In this document: piece after piece, positions 8,221 to 19,160 of the stretch
Numbering within the stretch: the first letter of the stretch is position 1
How the letters are laid out: the number at the start of each line of letters is the position of its first letter
Source of the DNA: Macrosoma leucophasiata
Taxonomy: Eukaryota; Arthropoda; Insecta; Lepidoptera; Hedylidae
Length of the DNA: 64,000 nucleotides
Reading direction: 5' to 3'
Assembly: GCA_036365455.1 (NCBI GenBank)
Contig: JAWQUS010000022.1
Coordinates: 2,542,001-2,606,000 of the forward strand
Notes under the pieces: generated by a model
The model's database searches: none
What the model saw: only the letters and a program-made list of their open reading frames with translations
Told to the model about the DNA's origin: nothing
Program-made: the position numbers and the translations under genes

Positions 8221-8582
8221 GCGCATGGCCCCGCGGCTGGTGTAGATCATAGGTGATCTACTCGGTTAAGCATTGTGGTCGAAGTCGGGCGTGTGATGGG
8301 TGACCGCTAGTAACAAATAGAAATGCGCGTTTCCGTGCTTCGGCGGGCACGTTAAGCCGTCGGTCCCGGCTGTTATCGATAGATGGCAGTCGTTTAACCT
8401 TGCCGGAGGCCTTATGGGCGGTTTGATAACATCCGACAGCGGGTTGGCCACTAACCCGTATCTGCACCAATCTGCATTGGAGCAGCGTGGTGGAGTAAGT
8501 TCCAGGCCTGCCCCCAAAAAGGGGAGAGACTCGAGCCCAGCAGTAAGACGTATAATGGGTTGCCATTATTATTATAACCAAC
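8221..8582 (+). repeat. SINE with 5S-rRNA-like promoter region
   Basis: The head contains GGTTAAGCA, GTCGGGC and GATGGGTGACCGC in the order and spacing of the internal control region of 5S rRNA genes. The body carries GGCACGTTAAGCCGTCGGTC, and the tail AGCAGTAAGACGTATAATGG ends in ATT repeats. Other copies: 12812, 30668 and 60393. 5S-derived SINEs are known as SINE3; assignment here is by eye. Confidence 0.6.
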
Positions 8583-8812
8583 AATAAATATTGTCCATCG
8601 AGCCTACGAAAGAGACAATCGACTAATTACGAGACTACGTAGAGCGTTATCTCTGCTACACACTGCCTCCGTAAGCACTGATAGTCCGGCAAAAACTTGA
8701 TCAAAATGGTGGTCAAATGTCATAAGATAAGGTGCAAAAGAGACAACGCTCTACAGACCCGATAAAAGCCGAAGTCTCCTTGCTAAAGTCGATGTGCAAT
8801 ATTTCTTTATTT
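8583..8812. repeat. TA-type MITE, partial copy
   Basis: CGAGCCTACGAAAGAGACAA to GATGTGCAATATTTCTT matches the interior of the MITE at 34147-34384, with one end replaced by the neighbouring repeat. Confidence 0.6.
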
Positions 8813-8814
8813 TT

Positions 8815-9210
8815 AAAGAAAAATGGGAAGAAAAATTTGACTTCAGGCGAGACTCGAACTCGCGACCTACTGGGAATCTAGTCCAGCCGCTCTTCCAATT
8901 GAGCTACTGAAGCCCTGCCCGATTTGTCAAATCTTTCCTTCACATTTATTGCATTGCTTTATGGTAGCAGCGGCGCCATCTATTACCAACTATGCTAGTA
9001 AGGCAACCGATATAATAGACTTTTCAGTTTATTAAATATCGTAAAGAAGTCGCTTTTACCCTTAATAATTGTTTTATATTATTTCGCATTAACACATGCT
9101 TGTGAAATATATTTTATTTTTAAAGAAAAATGGAAAGAAAAATTTGACTTCTCTGAAGAAAAATATATTTCACAAGCATGTGTTAATGCGAAATAATATA
9201 AAACAAGCAA
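8815..9210 (-). repeat. Repeat carrying the tRNA-like module, minus copy
   Basis: The tRNA-like unit is at 8839-8913 (acceptor slightly changed), followed by the GGTTGCCTTACTAGCATAG-type segment and the AAATAATATAAAACAA end twice. Inverted relative to 4560-4980. Confidence 0.65.
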
Positions 9211-9544
9211 TATTTCTTGTTAGATACTGTACTTAGTTTTGTACGCCTACAATCTTAAAAGAGAAAAACTGGACAATTTTTCGTCGATACACAATGTACA
9301 GTTCCATTTTTGGGGTTCCGTAGTAAACAAGGAACTCTTATAGTTTCGCCATGTCCGTCTGTCTGTCCGTCCGCGGTTAAGCGCAAAAAATTATTGGTAT
9401 TGGTGACTTGATATTTGGCACAAATATACACCTTGATTACGCCGACGAAATGGTAGAATTAAAACATGAAATATAAAATTATTTAGGGTACCTCCCCTAC
9501 ATGTTACGCGCCGATATTTTATTTTATTTTTTATATTATGTTTT

Positions 9545-9765
9545 TTCTAATTATATCAAAAGTCTTAGGAATCGGCGTGCATGTATGAAGAGAATGATGA
9601 AGGTAGACGATGCACGAGAGGTTTGTCTGAACCGGGATATCTGGCGCTCTACACTCTCTGCCTACCCCGTTAGGGACCTGGCGTGAAGATACATACATAC
9701 ATACATACATACATACATACATACATACATACATACATACATACATACATACATACATACATAAT
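9545..9765 (+). repeat. RTE-A 3' fragment with (ATAC)n tail
   Basis: 9545-9692 is the RTE-A C-terminal end (RNRRACMKRMMKVDDAREV, then YPVRDLA). It is followed by about 20 ATAC units to 9765, the tail type of this LINE extended as a microsatellite. Confidence 0.8.
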
Positions 9766-9769
9766 TATG

Positions 9770-10205
9770 TCTCTCGTCAGCACGGGGTCCAATTTGAACC
9801 CCGGACCTGTGTCAGGCTTGCAATGAGGGGTCCAACACGTAGAGGCCCTTTCGAGAATTTTGATCTACTTTGTAATTGGTTATATTCGGCGGGATCTGAC
9901 TGCATCAATAGTTAATACAGACACAGACAGACCCCGCAGAATATATGGGACTATTGTAATGATAAGTGATTCGCCAAACTATGGGCTATGTGGGTGAACT
10001 GGAGGGACTAGCTGGCTGGGCCTATGAAGTGAGATTCGGCACCTGGCTATATTCAATATCTCACATTATCGAATCCTACTTTAGGCAGGTGGTGACTCGC
10101 CTCTCCTTGGTGAGCGTCACGAGCGAGTAATCTCAAGCTCGGAGCGGGCTTCCTCACTATTATGTCTTTATACATTTCCACTCCCGAGTATTTGGCTCTT
10201 GCAGA
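9770..10205 (-). repeat. 0.43-kb dispersed repeat, copy 1
   Basis: Matches 47880-48370 in reverse (CGTCAGCACGGGGTCCAATT, CTAGCTGGCTGGGCCTATG, GGTGACTCGCCTCTCC). No long frame. Probably the 3' untranslated part of a retroelement. Confidence 0.6.
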
Positions 10206-10440
10206 AATTTAGACAACAGCCTATTATCTAAATTTCCGCAAATGCCATACCTCTAGCGCCCCACTCTGACCGGCCAATGAAGGCAAGCCAGAGGTGATAG
10301 ACCTGATGCTCTGTCCGGCCGTACCTCTGTTTGGCGGACGAGGCGAAGCCCAGTTCTCTCGGAGGAACTCGAGATGATGGTAGGGGGAGGTGTCGCTACT
10401 CACCAACAGCTCGCCACAAGCTGTTCTGCCCCCATTATTG
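10206..10440. other. Unexplained GC-rich intronic stretch
   Basis: GC-rich sequence between the 0.43-kb repeat and FAR-A exon 6. There is no supported gene. It may belong to the same element as the adjacent repeat, since both are GC-rich and lack frames. Confidence 0.3.
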
Positions 10441-10476
10441 TAATTATTATTGTTGGATAGGTTATTAATATCTTAC

Positions 10477-10622
10477 TTTGGCGTTATAGCATGAAGTGTA
10501 TTATCATCAAAGTTGTTGCATATATCTAAAGTTTCCCGCCAATCTGCCAACGGAGGGTACATGATCTCTTCAATCGGATCTCGGTTAGTATTCGAGTATA
10601 TTGTAGATACATGAACCATTGC
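10477..10622 (-). CDS. FAR: FAR-A coding exon 6
   Basis: 146 nt, residues 159-206 plus two bases. It opens with AMVHVSTIYSN, the VHVST strand holding the catalytic serine/threonine region, then a variable acidic loop. The acceptor has a run of nine T. The donor GTAAGA overlaps the final lysine codon. Confidence 0.93.
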
Positions 10623-10770
10623 CTGAAAAAAAAAAGCAGAGCGACATTTTGGACTGACAGAATAAAGCAATAGATGGGCCGGCAAGCGACATCTGTTGGT
10701 ACAAAAGATTAAAAGTTACAATTCATTGTATGATTGATAGATGGCGTTGATTCGAAAAACATGAATTTAA

Positions 10771-11000
10771 CTGCCTCAGTAGTGTAGCTGGTATACTTTT
10801 ACTACGCTTGGGTTCTGGGTTCGATTCCCGGGTCGGAAGCTGTCAGAGATAACGGTGTGAAATTTTTAATTTTTGATTGGGATTTTTCCATTTTGTGGAA
10901 GTTTCCTATAACCTCGGAATTTGGTTATGTGCCTGGCGATGTCAACAGGCTCGCCACCTATTACATGGGTCAAAACGTACCCGGCAAATCGAGGGTGTTA
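10771..11000 (+). repeat. tRNA-derived SINE, 3'-truncated
   Basis: Head CTGCCTCAGTAGTGTAGCTG with GGTTCGATTCCCGGG, body to AACGTACCCGGCAAATCG, then stops. It sits 39 bp from FAR-A exon 5. Confidence 0.75.
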
Positions 11001-11038
11001 CTGATTTGATATGTTATTTTGATACTTTCCATACTAAC

Positions 11039-11129
11039 CTCCAAATGTTGAGTCCACTTTGCTAATTCCACGACTTCTCTTGTACCTCGCAAATTTAGCA
11101 TTGCTGCCACTTTGAGAGGTTCATCGAAT
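11039..11129 (-). CDS. FAR: FAR-A coding exon 5
   Basis: 91 nt, residues 128-158. FDEPLKVAAMLNLRGTREV is the helix found after the FHxAATVRF strand in all FARs. The donor is GTTAGT. The exon is less like FAR-B at its C-terminal end. Confidence 0.93.
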
Positions 11130-11149
11130 CTGATAATTTCAAATGATTA

Positions 11150-11700
11150 GATTAACACACATCACATCGTGTGTCGGGTTGCTCACTTCCCTTCAAAATG
11201 GTCGAGGAGAGCAATGGCTGCCACATGCGTCATACTCGTGAACGGGTGCTGATTGTGGGGACTGGTCTGTTGTGTCATTTTCTATCACGATATTAAGCTG
11301 TTGATGGGTATTTGCGTATGTGTTTATATGCAAATATTTATATGCCATGGACGTTCATATTATCTTTATTTTATTTAATAATATTTGTGTTAAATCTAAG
11401 ATTTTGACAAAAGAGCAACACGCTGAGTTTGTTGGGTAGCGGAGTTCTTCTCAGTAGTGCCTGCACTTGGAACTCTGCTAAGTGAATGACTATGATTATG
11501 ACGAACAGATTTTTCATTTTCTTCTATGAAGGAATTGAAAAATTTGTTGAATCACGTGTCAGTTAAATATTATTATTAAATTGGTATTTATTAATACCTA
11601 TTGAATTATTATTAAAAGTCATTCTCTCTAGGTAGCTTATAACCCGACAATGCAAAAGTGTCCTTGTAGACCAATTTGAAATAAATGATTTGAATTTTGT
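11150..11700. other. Intron 4 stretch with LINE-tail-like motifs
   Basis: No gene. 11405-11530 (GAGTTTGTTGGGTAGCGGAG to TTCTATGAAGGAATTGAAAA) recurs at 45735-45860 and in part at 12545-12640, so it is a dispersed repeat. Confidence 0.4.
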
Positions 11701-11764
11701 TTTTTTTTTTGAACACTTTATTTATTTACACTTCTATGTATCGTGTACATATGGCGGACTTAAT

Positions 11765-11985
11765 GCCACAAGCACACTGCGGATACTCCGCCTAAACTCC
11801 ATACAAACGCTTAATTTGATCTCTATTACACAGACATCAATCAGTGACGTGTATTTACACGTGCACCTGTTTGCGTAGCACGTAGAGAATACCAAACGTC
11901 TCCCATAAGAGAGGAGGAGGTTGGGTGAGGCGGGGAAATCGGGCGGGACGTCGAAGTGTTCATTCTATACGTAGTATTATTACTT
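11765..11985. repeat. Family B MITE, 3' end lost
   Basis: CACACTGCGGATACTCCGCC at the left, the GTGCACCTGTTTGCGTAGCA interior, ending TACGTAGTATTATTAC without the CTCTG terminus. Confidence 0.65.
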
Positions 11986-12084
11986 AACTGTCCATGTGAT
12001 TTTGTAAAAATGTTCTAAAAAACTGGTATTTCTTTTTTAATTTACCTTTTTGTTATTGACATCTAATTTTTTTTTCGGATGTAC

Positions 12085-12190
12085 ATATTCGCAAAATATT
12101 CGCATAAAATTCGCGAATGCGTATGCGAATGCGAAAGTCACGAAACATGCGAATATTCGCGAATGCGAATGCGAATATTCGTTACATCAC
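12085..12190. repeat. Palindromic (GCGAAT) array
   Basis: Repeats of GCGAATGC and GCGAATATTCGC alternate in both directions over about 100 bp. Self-complementary, with no known element boundaries seen. Confidence 0.6.
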
Positions 12191-12302
12191 TAATAGGCTG
12201 CAGTCATCACTTAACATCCATGTGAACTGCAAGATAATGTCCCGCCGTCGTTACGTTAAAAAAAATGATGTAGGATATTTGTGTCTAGACAGACTACAAA
12301 GT

Positions 12303-12508
12303 ACGGTACCACACCGCTGACACTCCGCCAAAATTCCATACAAACGCTTACTTTGGTCTCTATTACACAGACATCAATCAGTGGCGTGTATTTACACGTG
12401 CACCTGTGTGCGTAGCACGTAGAAAATACCAACCGTCGCCCATAAGAGGGGGGGGGGGGTTGGTGAGACATGGCAATCGTAGTATTATTACATATTCTCT
12501 GACGGTAC
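12303..12508. mobile_element. Family B MITE with 7-bp target duplication
   Basis: The element 12310-12501 (reverse of the 7158 copy) is flanked by ACGGTAC at 12303-12309 and 12502-12508. It contains a run of ten G. Confidence 0.8.
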
Positions 12509-12811
12509 TACCCATTTTATTACACTGAAATTAATTCAACTTTTTAGAAATAAAGATATCTGAACTCTACTAAGTGAATGCTATCATTATGACGAACAGA
12601 TTTTTCTATTTTTTCTATGAAGAAATTGAAAAATTTTTTGATTTACTTATCGGTTAAATTTTATTAATAAACTAGCTCTTCATGCACCTCGTCCGCGTGA
12701 GAATGTATGATTGTTCAGTATATATCCGGGCGAAGTCGTGGGCGAAGATAGCATAAAAGTAGCCTAAGTTACTCCTTATAACATCTGCTATAGCTATCTG
12801 CCAGTGAAAGT

Positions 12812-12960
12812 CCCGTCAAAATCGGTCCAGCCGCAATCGGGACCGACGGCTTAACGTGCCCTCCGAAGCATATACAGTCACCCATCACACACCGCGCCAG
12901 TATTGCTTTACCGAGTAGATTGCTTACGATCTACACCAGCCGCGGAGCCATGTGCGCTTA
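12812..12960 (-). repeat. 5S-like SINE, head half
   Basis: Reverse copy of the SINE head: GATCTACACCAGCCGCGG, CACCCATCACACACCGCGCC and GGCTTAACGTGCCCTCCG. It ends 28 bp from FAR-A exon 4. Confidence 0.55.
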
Positions 12961-12988
12961 TATTAACAGAACTAGAATCGACATTTAC

Positions 12989-13061
12989 CTGACACTTGCA
13001 GCCACGTGGAATATGATGTGCACTCGATTGACCAATAACGCCCTATCTTCTTCAGATATAC
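12989..13061 (-). CDS. FAR: FAR-A coding exon 4
   Basis: 73 nt, residues 104-127 plus two bases: ISEEDRALLVNRV followed by IIFHVAASVR, the conserved FHxAA strand that contacts the cofactor. The upstream intron (13062-19536) is the longest of the gene because it holds the I-like LINE. Confidence 0.93.
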
Positions 13062-13118
13062 CTATAAAAAACAATTTAAATGACATATAGAAAACGCTGT
13101 GTATAAAAGTATATAAGT

Positions 13119-13133
13119 AATTAAGGCTCTTTG
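13119..13133 (+). repeat. Target-site duplication, left copy
   Basis: AATTAAGGCTCTTTG, identical to 18524-18538 beyond the A-tail of the I-like LINE. Confidence 0.9.
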
Positions 13134-13257
13134 CAGTGCTAACATCTAATCGGTGCGAACGGACGTGAGTGAGTTGCAATCTACAACCGGTTATTTCGTC
13201 GCGTCTTACCGCCGTTTATTGTGTTTCGCGCGTAAATTACAATGAACTGTATTGACT

Positions 13258-14712
13258 ATGGCTGAGGACTATTTATTGAATACAGACATGTTGTCTAACG
13301 ACATTAACTGCAGTGAAGAACATAACCTAGAAGATAAAATTAATTATGATGACAAAACACAATATAATGAACAGGATATGGATATTCAGGAAATGAGGAG
13401 AAAACGAGATTGGGATGCCGATAAATCTGATAATAGTGAGGAGTGGCAACAAACAAATAAACGCGATAAAAAAAAGATTAAGATGACCGAAAATATACAA
13501 GAAGATTCGATACAAATATGCATTTCGAGTAAACAGGCGCTTCCAAAACAGTTTGCCCTGGCAAAGCTATTGCGAGAACAAAACATATTAGGTATTTTAA
13601 AAGTAAAATATATAAATAATTATAAAATACACATAACTTTCAATAGTGAATGCAACGCGGAAAAACTATTGACATGTAAAACATTTACGGAATTAGGATG
13701 GAGGTGCCAGAAGACTTGGGAAGTTGGATTATCGTATGGAATAGTTAAAAATATTGAGACGGACTTAACAGAAGAAGAAATGTTAAAGCATATTGAATGT
13801 GATAAAGAAATTATTTTAGTGAAACGATTAAACCGCCGAATGGAAGATAAGTGGACACCGAGTAACACCATCAAGGTTGGATTTAAAGGCCCTACTTTAC
13901 CTGAATATATTTATCTTCTTGATTTGAGAATAAAAGTTGAACAATATGTCTTCCCAGTTACTCAATGTTCTAAATGTTGGAGGTTCGGTCACACCACGAG
14001 AACATGTCCTTCTAATAAATTAGTTTGTCCTAAATGTACTAAAAACCACCATAATTGTGAAACAATAAATTTTCAGTGTTCTAACTGTTCCGGTAACCAT
14101 ATGGCGTTAGATAAAGAGTGCAGTATATACAAAAAAGAAAAAAGGATACGCGAAATTATGGCAGAATTTAATTGTTCATATAGAAAGGCAATTAATATGT
14201 TTGTCCCTCCGTCACCAGCTCCTTTACAAAATTATAATGAACATCTAACCTCAACCTCACAATACGTGTATGCTCCCATTGTTGAAACCGATTTTTTTCC
14301 ATCTCACGAAGAAAGCATACCTACTATACAAGAGCCATTGACAGCGCCAGAAGGAAGCAAAGAAAAGAAGAAGAAGAAGAAGAAAAAGAAAAGAATTTAT
14401 ATAGCAGAAAATGTTTATGCGGATATGGACTGTTCAGAGTCTGAGAATCAGACGGACAAAGAAAATTTAGAGAATTTGCAACAACAAAACAAGGAAATAA
14501 AAGAAGAACAGAAGCAGGAGTTCAAGTACTTAGTGAGTGAACTATTAGAAAAATTAAAAAATATATTTTTTGATGCTAATCTTAGTGTTTCTTCGAAATT
14601 TAATTCTGTTATCAAGACTTTAATTGAGTGGATTACTTTAGTTTTAGTGAATATTTGTTCTGGACTCCCAATCATCAAAAATATTTTTAATTGTGTTTTT
14701 GGTTATGGATAA
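13258..14712 (+). CDS. I-like LINE ORF1 (gag-like, zinc knuckles)
   Basis: 484 residues from the ATG at 13258; a TTG two codons upstream is not needed. The N-terminus is acidic and lysine-rich. A middle domain is followed by three cysteine-histidine knuckles near residues 239-288 (CSKCWRFGHTTRTC, then CPKCTKNHHNC, then CSNCSGNHMALDKEC), and next comes KKEKRIREIM. This is the RNA-binding arrangement of I/Jockey-type ORF1 proteins. There is a lysine run near residue 375 and a hydrophobic C-terminus. A short upstream ATG frame (13242-13265) overlaps the start. The stop overlaps the ORF2 ATG. Confidence 0.9.
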   Translation: MAEDYLLNTDMLSNDINCSEEHNLEDKINYDDKTQYNEQDMDIQEMRRKRDWDADKSDNSEEWQQTNKRDKKKIKMTENIQEDSIQICISSKQALPKQFALAKLLREQNILGILKVKYINNYKIHITFNSECNAEKLLTCKTFTELGWRCQKTWEVGLSYGIVKNIETDLTEEEMLKHIECDKEIILVKRLNRRMEDKWTPSNTIKVGFKGPTLPEYIYLLDLRIKVEQYVFPVTQCSKCWRFGHTTRTCPSNKLVCPKCTKNHHNCETINFQCSNCSGNHMALDKECSIYKKEKRIREIMAEFNCSYRKAINMFVPPSPAPLQNYNEHLTSTSQYVYAPIVETDFFPSHEESIPTIQEPLTAPEGSKEKKKKKKKKKRIYIAENVYADMDCSESENQTDKENLENLQQQNKEIKEEQKQEFKYLVSELLEKLKNIFFDANLSVSSKFNSVIKTLIEWITLVLVNICSGLPIIKNIFNCVFGYG

Positions 14713-17700
14713 GAACTATAGAATGACGAAAACTGTTAAACTAAACATCTTGCAATGGAATTGTAGAAGTTTAAAACCTAAATTGAAGTGTTTTGAACAT
14801 ATTTTATTTAAGGAAAAGATTCATGTAGCTGTTTTGAGCGAGACATGGCTTATACCAGATGATATGATTAAGGTAAGTCACTATAATATTTTTAGACAGG
14901 ATAGGCCGGATGGGTATGGAGGTGTTGCAATTTTGACCCATAGATCTATTTTCTCACATAAACGATGCATATCAGGGATTATCAATGGAATTGAAGTTGT
15001 TGGGATTAAAATAGTAAATTGCGATCAGATTGAAAACATATACTCCGTTTATTGTCCTAATGATATTTTAACTAGTCAAAAAAATTGGGAAGAATTATTT
15101 TCAAAAACGGGTAATAAAACATTATTATTGGGAGATTTTAATGGGCATCATGTCAGTTGGTCGTATAAGACAGATAATAGAGGAATTCAGATTAACAACG
15201 CACTTCTTCAAAGTAATTTTATTCTTTTAAATAATGGTAGTCCGACGAGACTTCAATTAGTTGATGATTGCTTAAGGGAATCCTCTCCAGATTTGTCGTT
15301 TGTTTCATCAGATATTGCATTAAGTTTTGATTGGTCCATTACATGTGAAACAGTTGGTAGTGATCATCTTATGATTAAATTAAATACTGCATTAACTTAT
15401 AATAACCTAAATGTAATTAAAACACGAAATTTCAAAAAATCAGACTGGAATGGGTACTCTACATATTTAGAGACTTTATTTTCTAATTTTATCTATTCGG
15501 CTAACGTGCAGGAAGATTATGACAACTTTTTGTTGCTTATAAATAAAGCTGCAGACTCATTTATACCTCTTATCAAAATATGTCACATTCCCGAAAGCAA
15601 GTTCACGCCAAAATCATATTGGACTCCTGTATTGTCAAGAGCTGTAGCAATTCGTCGTATTGCTCTCAGAAATTTTAGACGTAATCCGACCCCTCGTAAT
15701 CTAGATATATTAAATGAAAAGGTTGCTTACGTTCAAAAACTTTTAAGACGAGCTCAAAGTGAGGCGTGGCATAGGTTTTGTTCATCACTAAATGAAGTTT
15801 GTTCTTCAAGTGATATGTGGCATCGAATGAAATGGATGAAAGGATATAGAGCACCAAGAAATCACATAGATGAACAAATGGCTGATAGGCTTTTGAAAAA
15901 CTTGTGCCCTGATTCTGCATGTCGTGATAGGCCAAATTTTAAATCTTTTAATAACGCTTTGGAAGCTTTAATTACTCTGCACGAATTAGAATCTTGTATT
16001 AAGTCTAAAGACACGTCGCCGGGATACGACTGTATTTCATATTCTATGATTAAACATTTACCTTTTACAGCTAAAATAGTGTTATTAAATATATTTAACA
16101 GAATACTTTTAACAGGCAACGTGCCTAGACAGTGGCGTGATATTTCTATAATCCCTATACCTAAGCCGGGCCGTAATACTCAAAATGTTTCAGCAATTCG
16201 CCCTATATCATTAATTTCATGTATATGTAAAATTTTTCATGCTGCTATTACTAAAAGAATGGAATGGTTTTTGGAAAAAAATAATTGTTTTGCGTCAGAC
16301 ACGGTAGGATTTAGAAAAACTTGTGTCGAGAATTCAAATGGGTTTCTGTAAAAATAAAATTACAATTGGCTGTTTTATGGATTTAGATAATGCATATAAT
16401 AACATTGATATTTTTAGCTTGTTAACTACGTTGGATGATTTGGGAATAGGCTCATCAATTTGTAATTATATCTGGAATTTCTTAACCGAACGTTATTTGA
16501 AAATAATTGGGAACAATTCTACTGTAGTACGCCATACTAGTCAAGGCTTAGCCCAAGGAGACCCTTTATCCCCTCTACTTTTTAACGTAGCTACAATTCA
16601 AATATGTAAAATTATTAAGAATGTTTATATATCACAATATGCAGATGATTTTGTGTTATACACCAGTAGCAATTGTATAAATGATGCTGTCTTGGAATTA
16701 CAGTCTGCGGTAAACATGTTTATTAAATTAGTTCAGCAGGTTGGATTGGATATATCTATACAAATAAAAGTAAAGTCTGTGTGTTTAAGAAAGGTATCTG
16801 TAGAGAAAGCATTAAGATAGTAGTAAATAATAAATCTTTAGAAGTGGTAGAATCTGTGAAATATTTAGGATTATGGCTAGATAGACCTTTGAGATGGGGA
16901 AAACACGTTAACGAGATGTGTGAAAAAATAACAAAGTATTTAAATATGTTCAAAATTTTAGCAGGTCCAGGCTGGGGTATTCATCCGAAATTTTTGAGGC
17001 AACTATATATTTCTATTATACGTAGTCGAATAGATTATGGCAGTTTTATCTACAACGACAGTAGCGATTCGCATCTCTACAAGTTAGATAAAATGCAGTA
17101 TCAAGCGTTACGTACCATAGGTGGATATATCAAATCTACTCCTACACATGCTATGGAATCTGATTTATGCATACAACCTTTGAGGATCCGCAGGCTTTAC
17201 TTAGCTGGTAAATACTGGCTTAAATCGATGTCGTGTAAAAATAGTGTAACAATATGTTTACTTGAGAAATTCACATCATCAAATATCCTGACAGCGTGGA
17301 CAAGAAAACGCAAACCATTATTGACGGAAGTTTATGACATGTTAAAAGAAATTAAAATGCATCGTAGTGAAAAAATTGAATTATTCTCTTTAGATACTTG
17401 GGTTAGTAACATTCAGTTAAATGAAGTAATTAAAAGTAATATCAATAATAACAAAAAATCAAAAAGACAATATCATTCACTTGAGTTAAAAAGTATATGT
17501 GATACGTATATAAATAAACATTATCATGAGTATTACAAAATATTTACAGACGGTTCCAAGGACGAAAATTCGTCTGGAGCTGCTTTTCTAGACTTTCAAA
17601 CTTTCGAATCCTTAAAATTTAAAATTATTGGTAATATTTCTATTATGTACATAGAATTATTGGCAATTCTGGAGGCATTATCTTACATTACTACGATTAA

Positions 17701-18417
17701 TGGAGACAAATTTGTCATATTTTCGGACTCAAGAAGTGCTCTTCAACACATAGCTCGATGCACATCTAATGTTAGATGTACTCCCGTAGCTTACAAAATT
17801 TTAGATTTAATAAATTTTTTTAACTGTCATTCAAAAATAGTAGTACTACAATGGGTGCCGTCGCATGCTGGTATAGAAGGTAATACAATGGTTGATCGAC
17901 TAGCTAAAGAAGCTACAGTGGAAGGTGTGGAAATATTAGTAGAACCATTTTATACGGACTGTCTTTACTTGATGAAAGAAAAATGTTACGAATTTTGGCA
18001 GGAATACTTTGATCAAAGATCGAAAGAGAAAGGCATCTGGTATAAGACCATACAAGTTGAACCTTTTAAGAAACCCTGGATTCAAAACACTACATTGAAT
18101 AATAAAATAGAAATGATATTGTCATTGCGTTACGTCTTCGTTCCGGACACATCCCATTGAACAAGTTCGCCTATTTAATGGGTAAAGTACCGTCACCCAA
18201 TTGTACCATCTGCGGTACTGTGGAGGATGTTTACCATATTTTAATGGAATGTGTCCGAAATGAGAGTATGAGAAGGTCTATGTTCAGTATTAATGAATTG
18301 TTGCAATCTACCGGTGGTTTGAATATAATGTTGAGTGATATTTTCTCTGATTCCATTAGGTATTTGATTGATTTATATAAATTCGGTGTGGAAGCCCGAA
18401 CTATAATTAGTAATTAG
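14705..18417 (+). pseudogene. I-like LINE ORF2 (endonuclease, RT, RNase H), frameshifted
   Basis: The ATG at 14705 overlaps the ORF1 stop in ATGGATAA. Endonuclease motifs: LQWNCRS, SETWL, LGDFNGHH, SDH. Reverse transcriptase: IRPISLISC, FMDLDNAYNNID, QGLAQGDPLSP, YADDF. RNase H: IFTDGSK, IELLAILEAL, FSDSRSAL, WVPSHAGIEGN. A C-terminal CxxC...H...C knuckle lies near 18200-18260. Frame changes near 16320, 16770 and 18135 split the frame into four pieces. The first seems to include a small deletion at the GFRK motif. No in-frame stop codons were seen, so the damage is small or reflects sequence errors. Confidence 0.88.
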
Positions 18418-18523
18418 GTTATAATTTTCGATAATATTTAATGTAAAAAGTGTGTTCTTAACAGAGCGACGTAGTCGCAATGGCGACCAAGCTCTTTAAA
18501 TAAAGATTAAAAAAAAAAAAAAA

Positions 18524-18538
18524 AATTAAGGCTCTTTG
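18524..18538 (+). repeat. Target-site duplication, right copy
   Basis: AATTAAGGCTCTTTG directly after the poly(A), identical to the left copy. The first two A could also be counted as tail. Confidence 0.9.
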
Positions 18539-18539
18539 G

Positions 18540-18780
18540 AATGAATCAGAATCAGAATCAGAAACTCATTTATTCATTTAGGGTGACAGGCACCTCTTAT
18601 GACACGTCAAAAACAAACAAAATAAATTAAAGCGAATAACAATTGATATACATGTCAAACAAGATAAAAAATATATGTAAAGTCAAGAATATCACTAAGA
18701 TAAAACTAAATGTCATAAACTAATGTAAAAAGTATATCAGTAAAATGTCTCTTTTCCCCTTTACAAACTGATAACAAAGA
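18540..18780 (-). repeat. LINE-tail repeat ending in (GAATCA)n
   Basis: The reverse of 26275-26520: TAGGGTGACAGGCACCTCTT and ATGACACGTCAAAAACAAAC are shared. Its 3' microsatellite is (TGATTC)n. Confidence 0.65.
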
Positions 18781-19160
18781 ATGAAATGAAAAGTCGTCAT
18801 ATACATAGCACAGTTCCAAGTGTAGGCACTATTGAGAAGAACGCCGAAACCGAACAAACTCAGTGTGTTGATCTTTTTGTCAAAAAATCACATGAACTGC
18901 GTAGGTACTTGATTGCCACCTTCGTGACATAAAAATGATGGATGCTAATCTACCTTAACCAAATAGGTCAAGTACTATTAGAAGCAGAGGTCAAGAGTCT
19001 GCGAGATTATCGTGTGAAGAAAAAGAGTTTCAGAGAGAATTAATGTGTTTGGATCAGCCATCTACCAATCATAAAATGAACTTTTATTTCAATCTTCCCT
19101 ATCAACAGATGTCGCCTATCGGCCCATCTGTTGCTCTATTCTGTCAGTCTAAATATAAAG
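18781..19160. other. Intron stretch with weak repeat traces
   Basis: No gene. 18950-19010 resembles a decayed RTE-A end (CCAAATAGGTCAAGTACTAT). The rest is not recognised. Confidence 0.3.

Larger units (their letters stand above)
13134..18523 (+). mobile_element. Full-length I-like LINE (non-LTR retrotransposon)
   Basis: A 5.4-kb element starting CAGTGCTAACATC, with two ORFs, a short 3' UTR and a 15-base A-tail. It is flanked by a perfect 15-bp duplication AATTAAGGCTCTTTG at 13119-13133 and 18524-18538. An apurinic endonuclease, reverse transcriptase and RNase H in ORF2 place it in the I group rather than Jockey, which lacks RNase H. It lies in FAR-A intron 3, opposite to the gene. Intact ends and ORF1 suggest a recent insertion; three frameshifts break ORF2. 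Confidence 0.9.

Noticed and set aside
9690..9765. Regular direct repeats as a CRISPR or telomere array
   Set aside because: They are plain ATAC units at the end of a LINE copy, with no spacers.
18157..18417. A separate small zinc-finger gene after the LINE
   Set aside because: It is the frameshifted end of the I-like ORF2, directly continuous with it and before the LINE A-tail.
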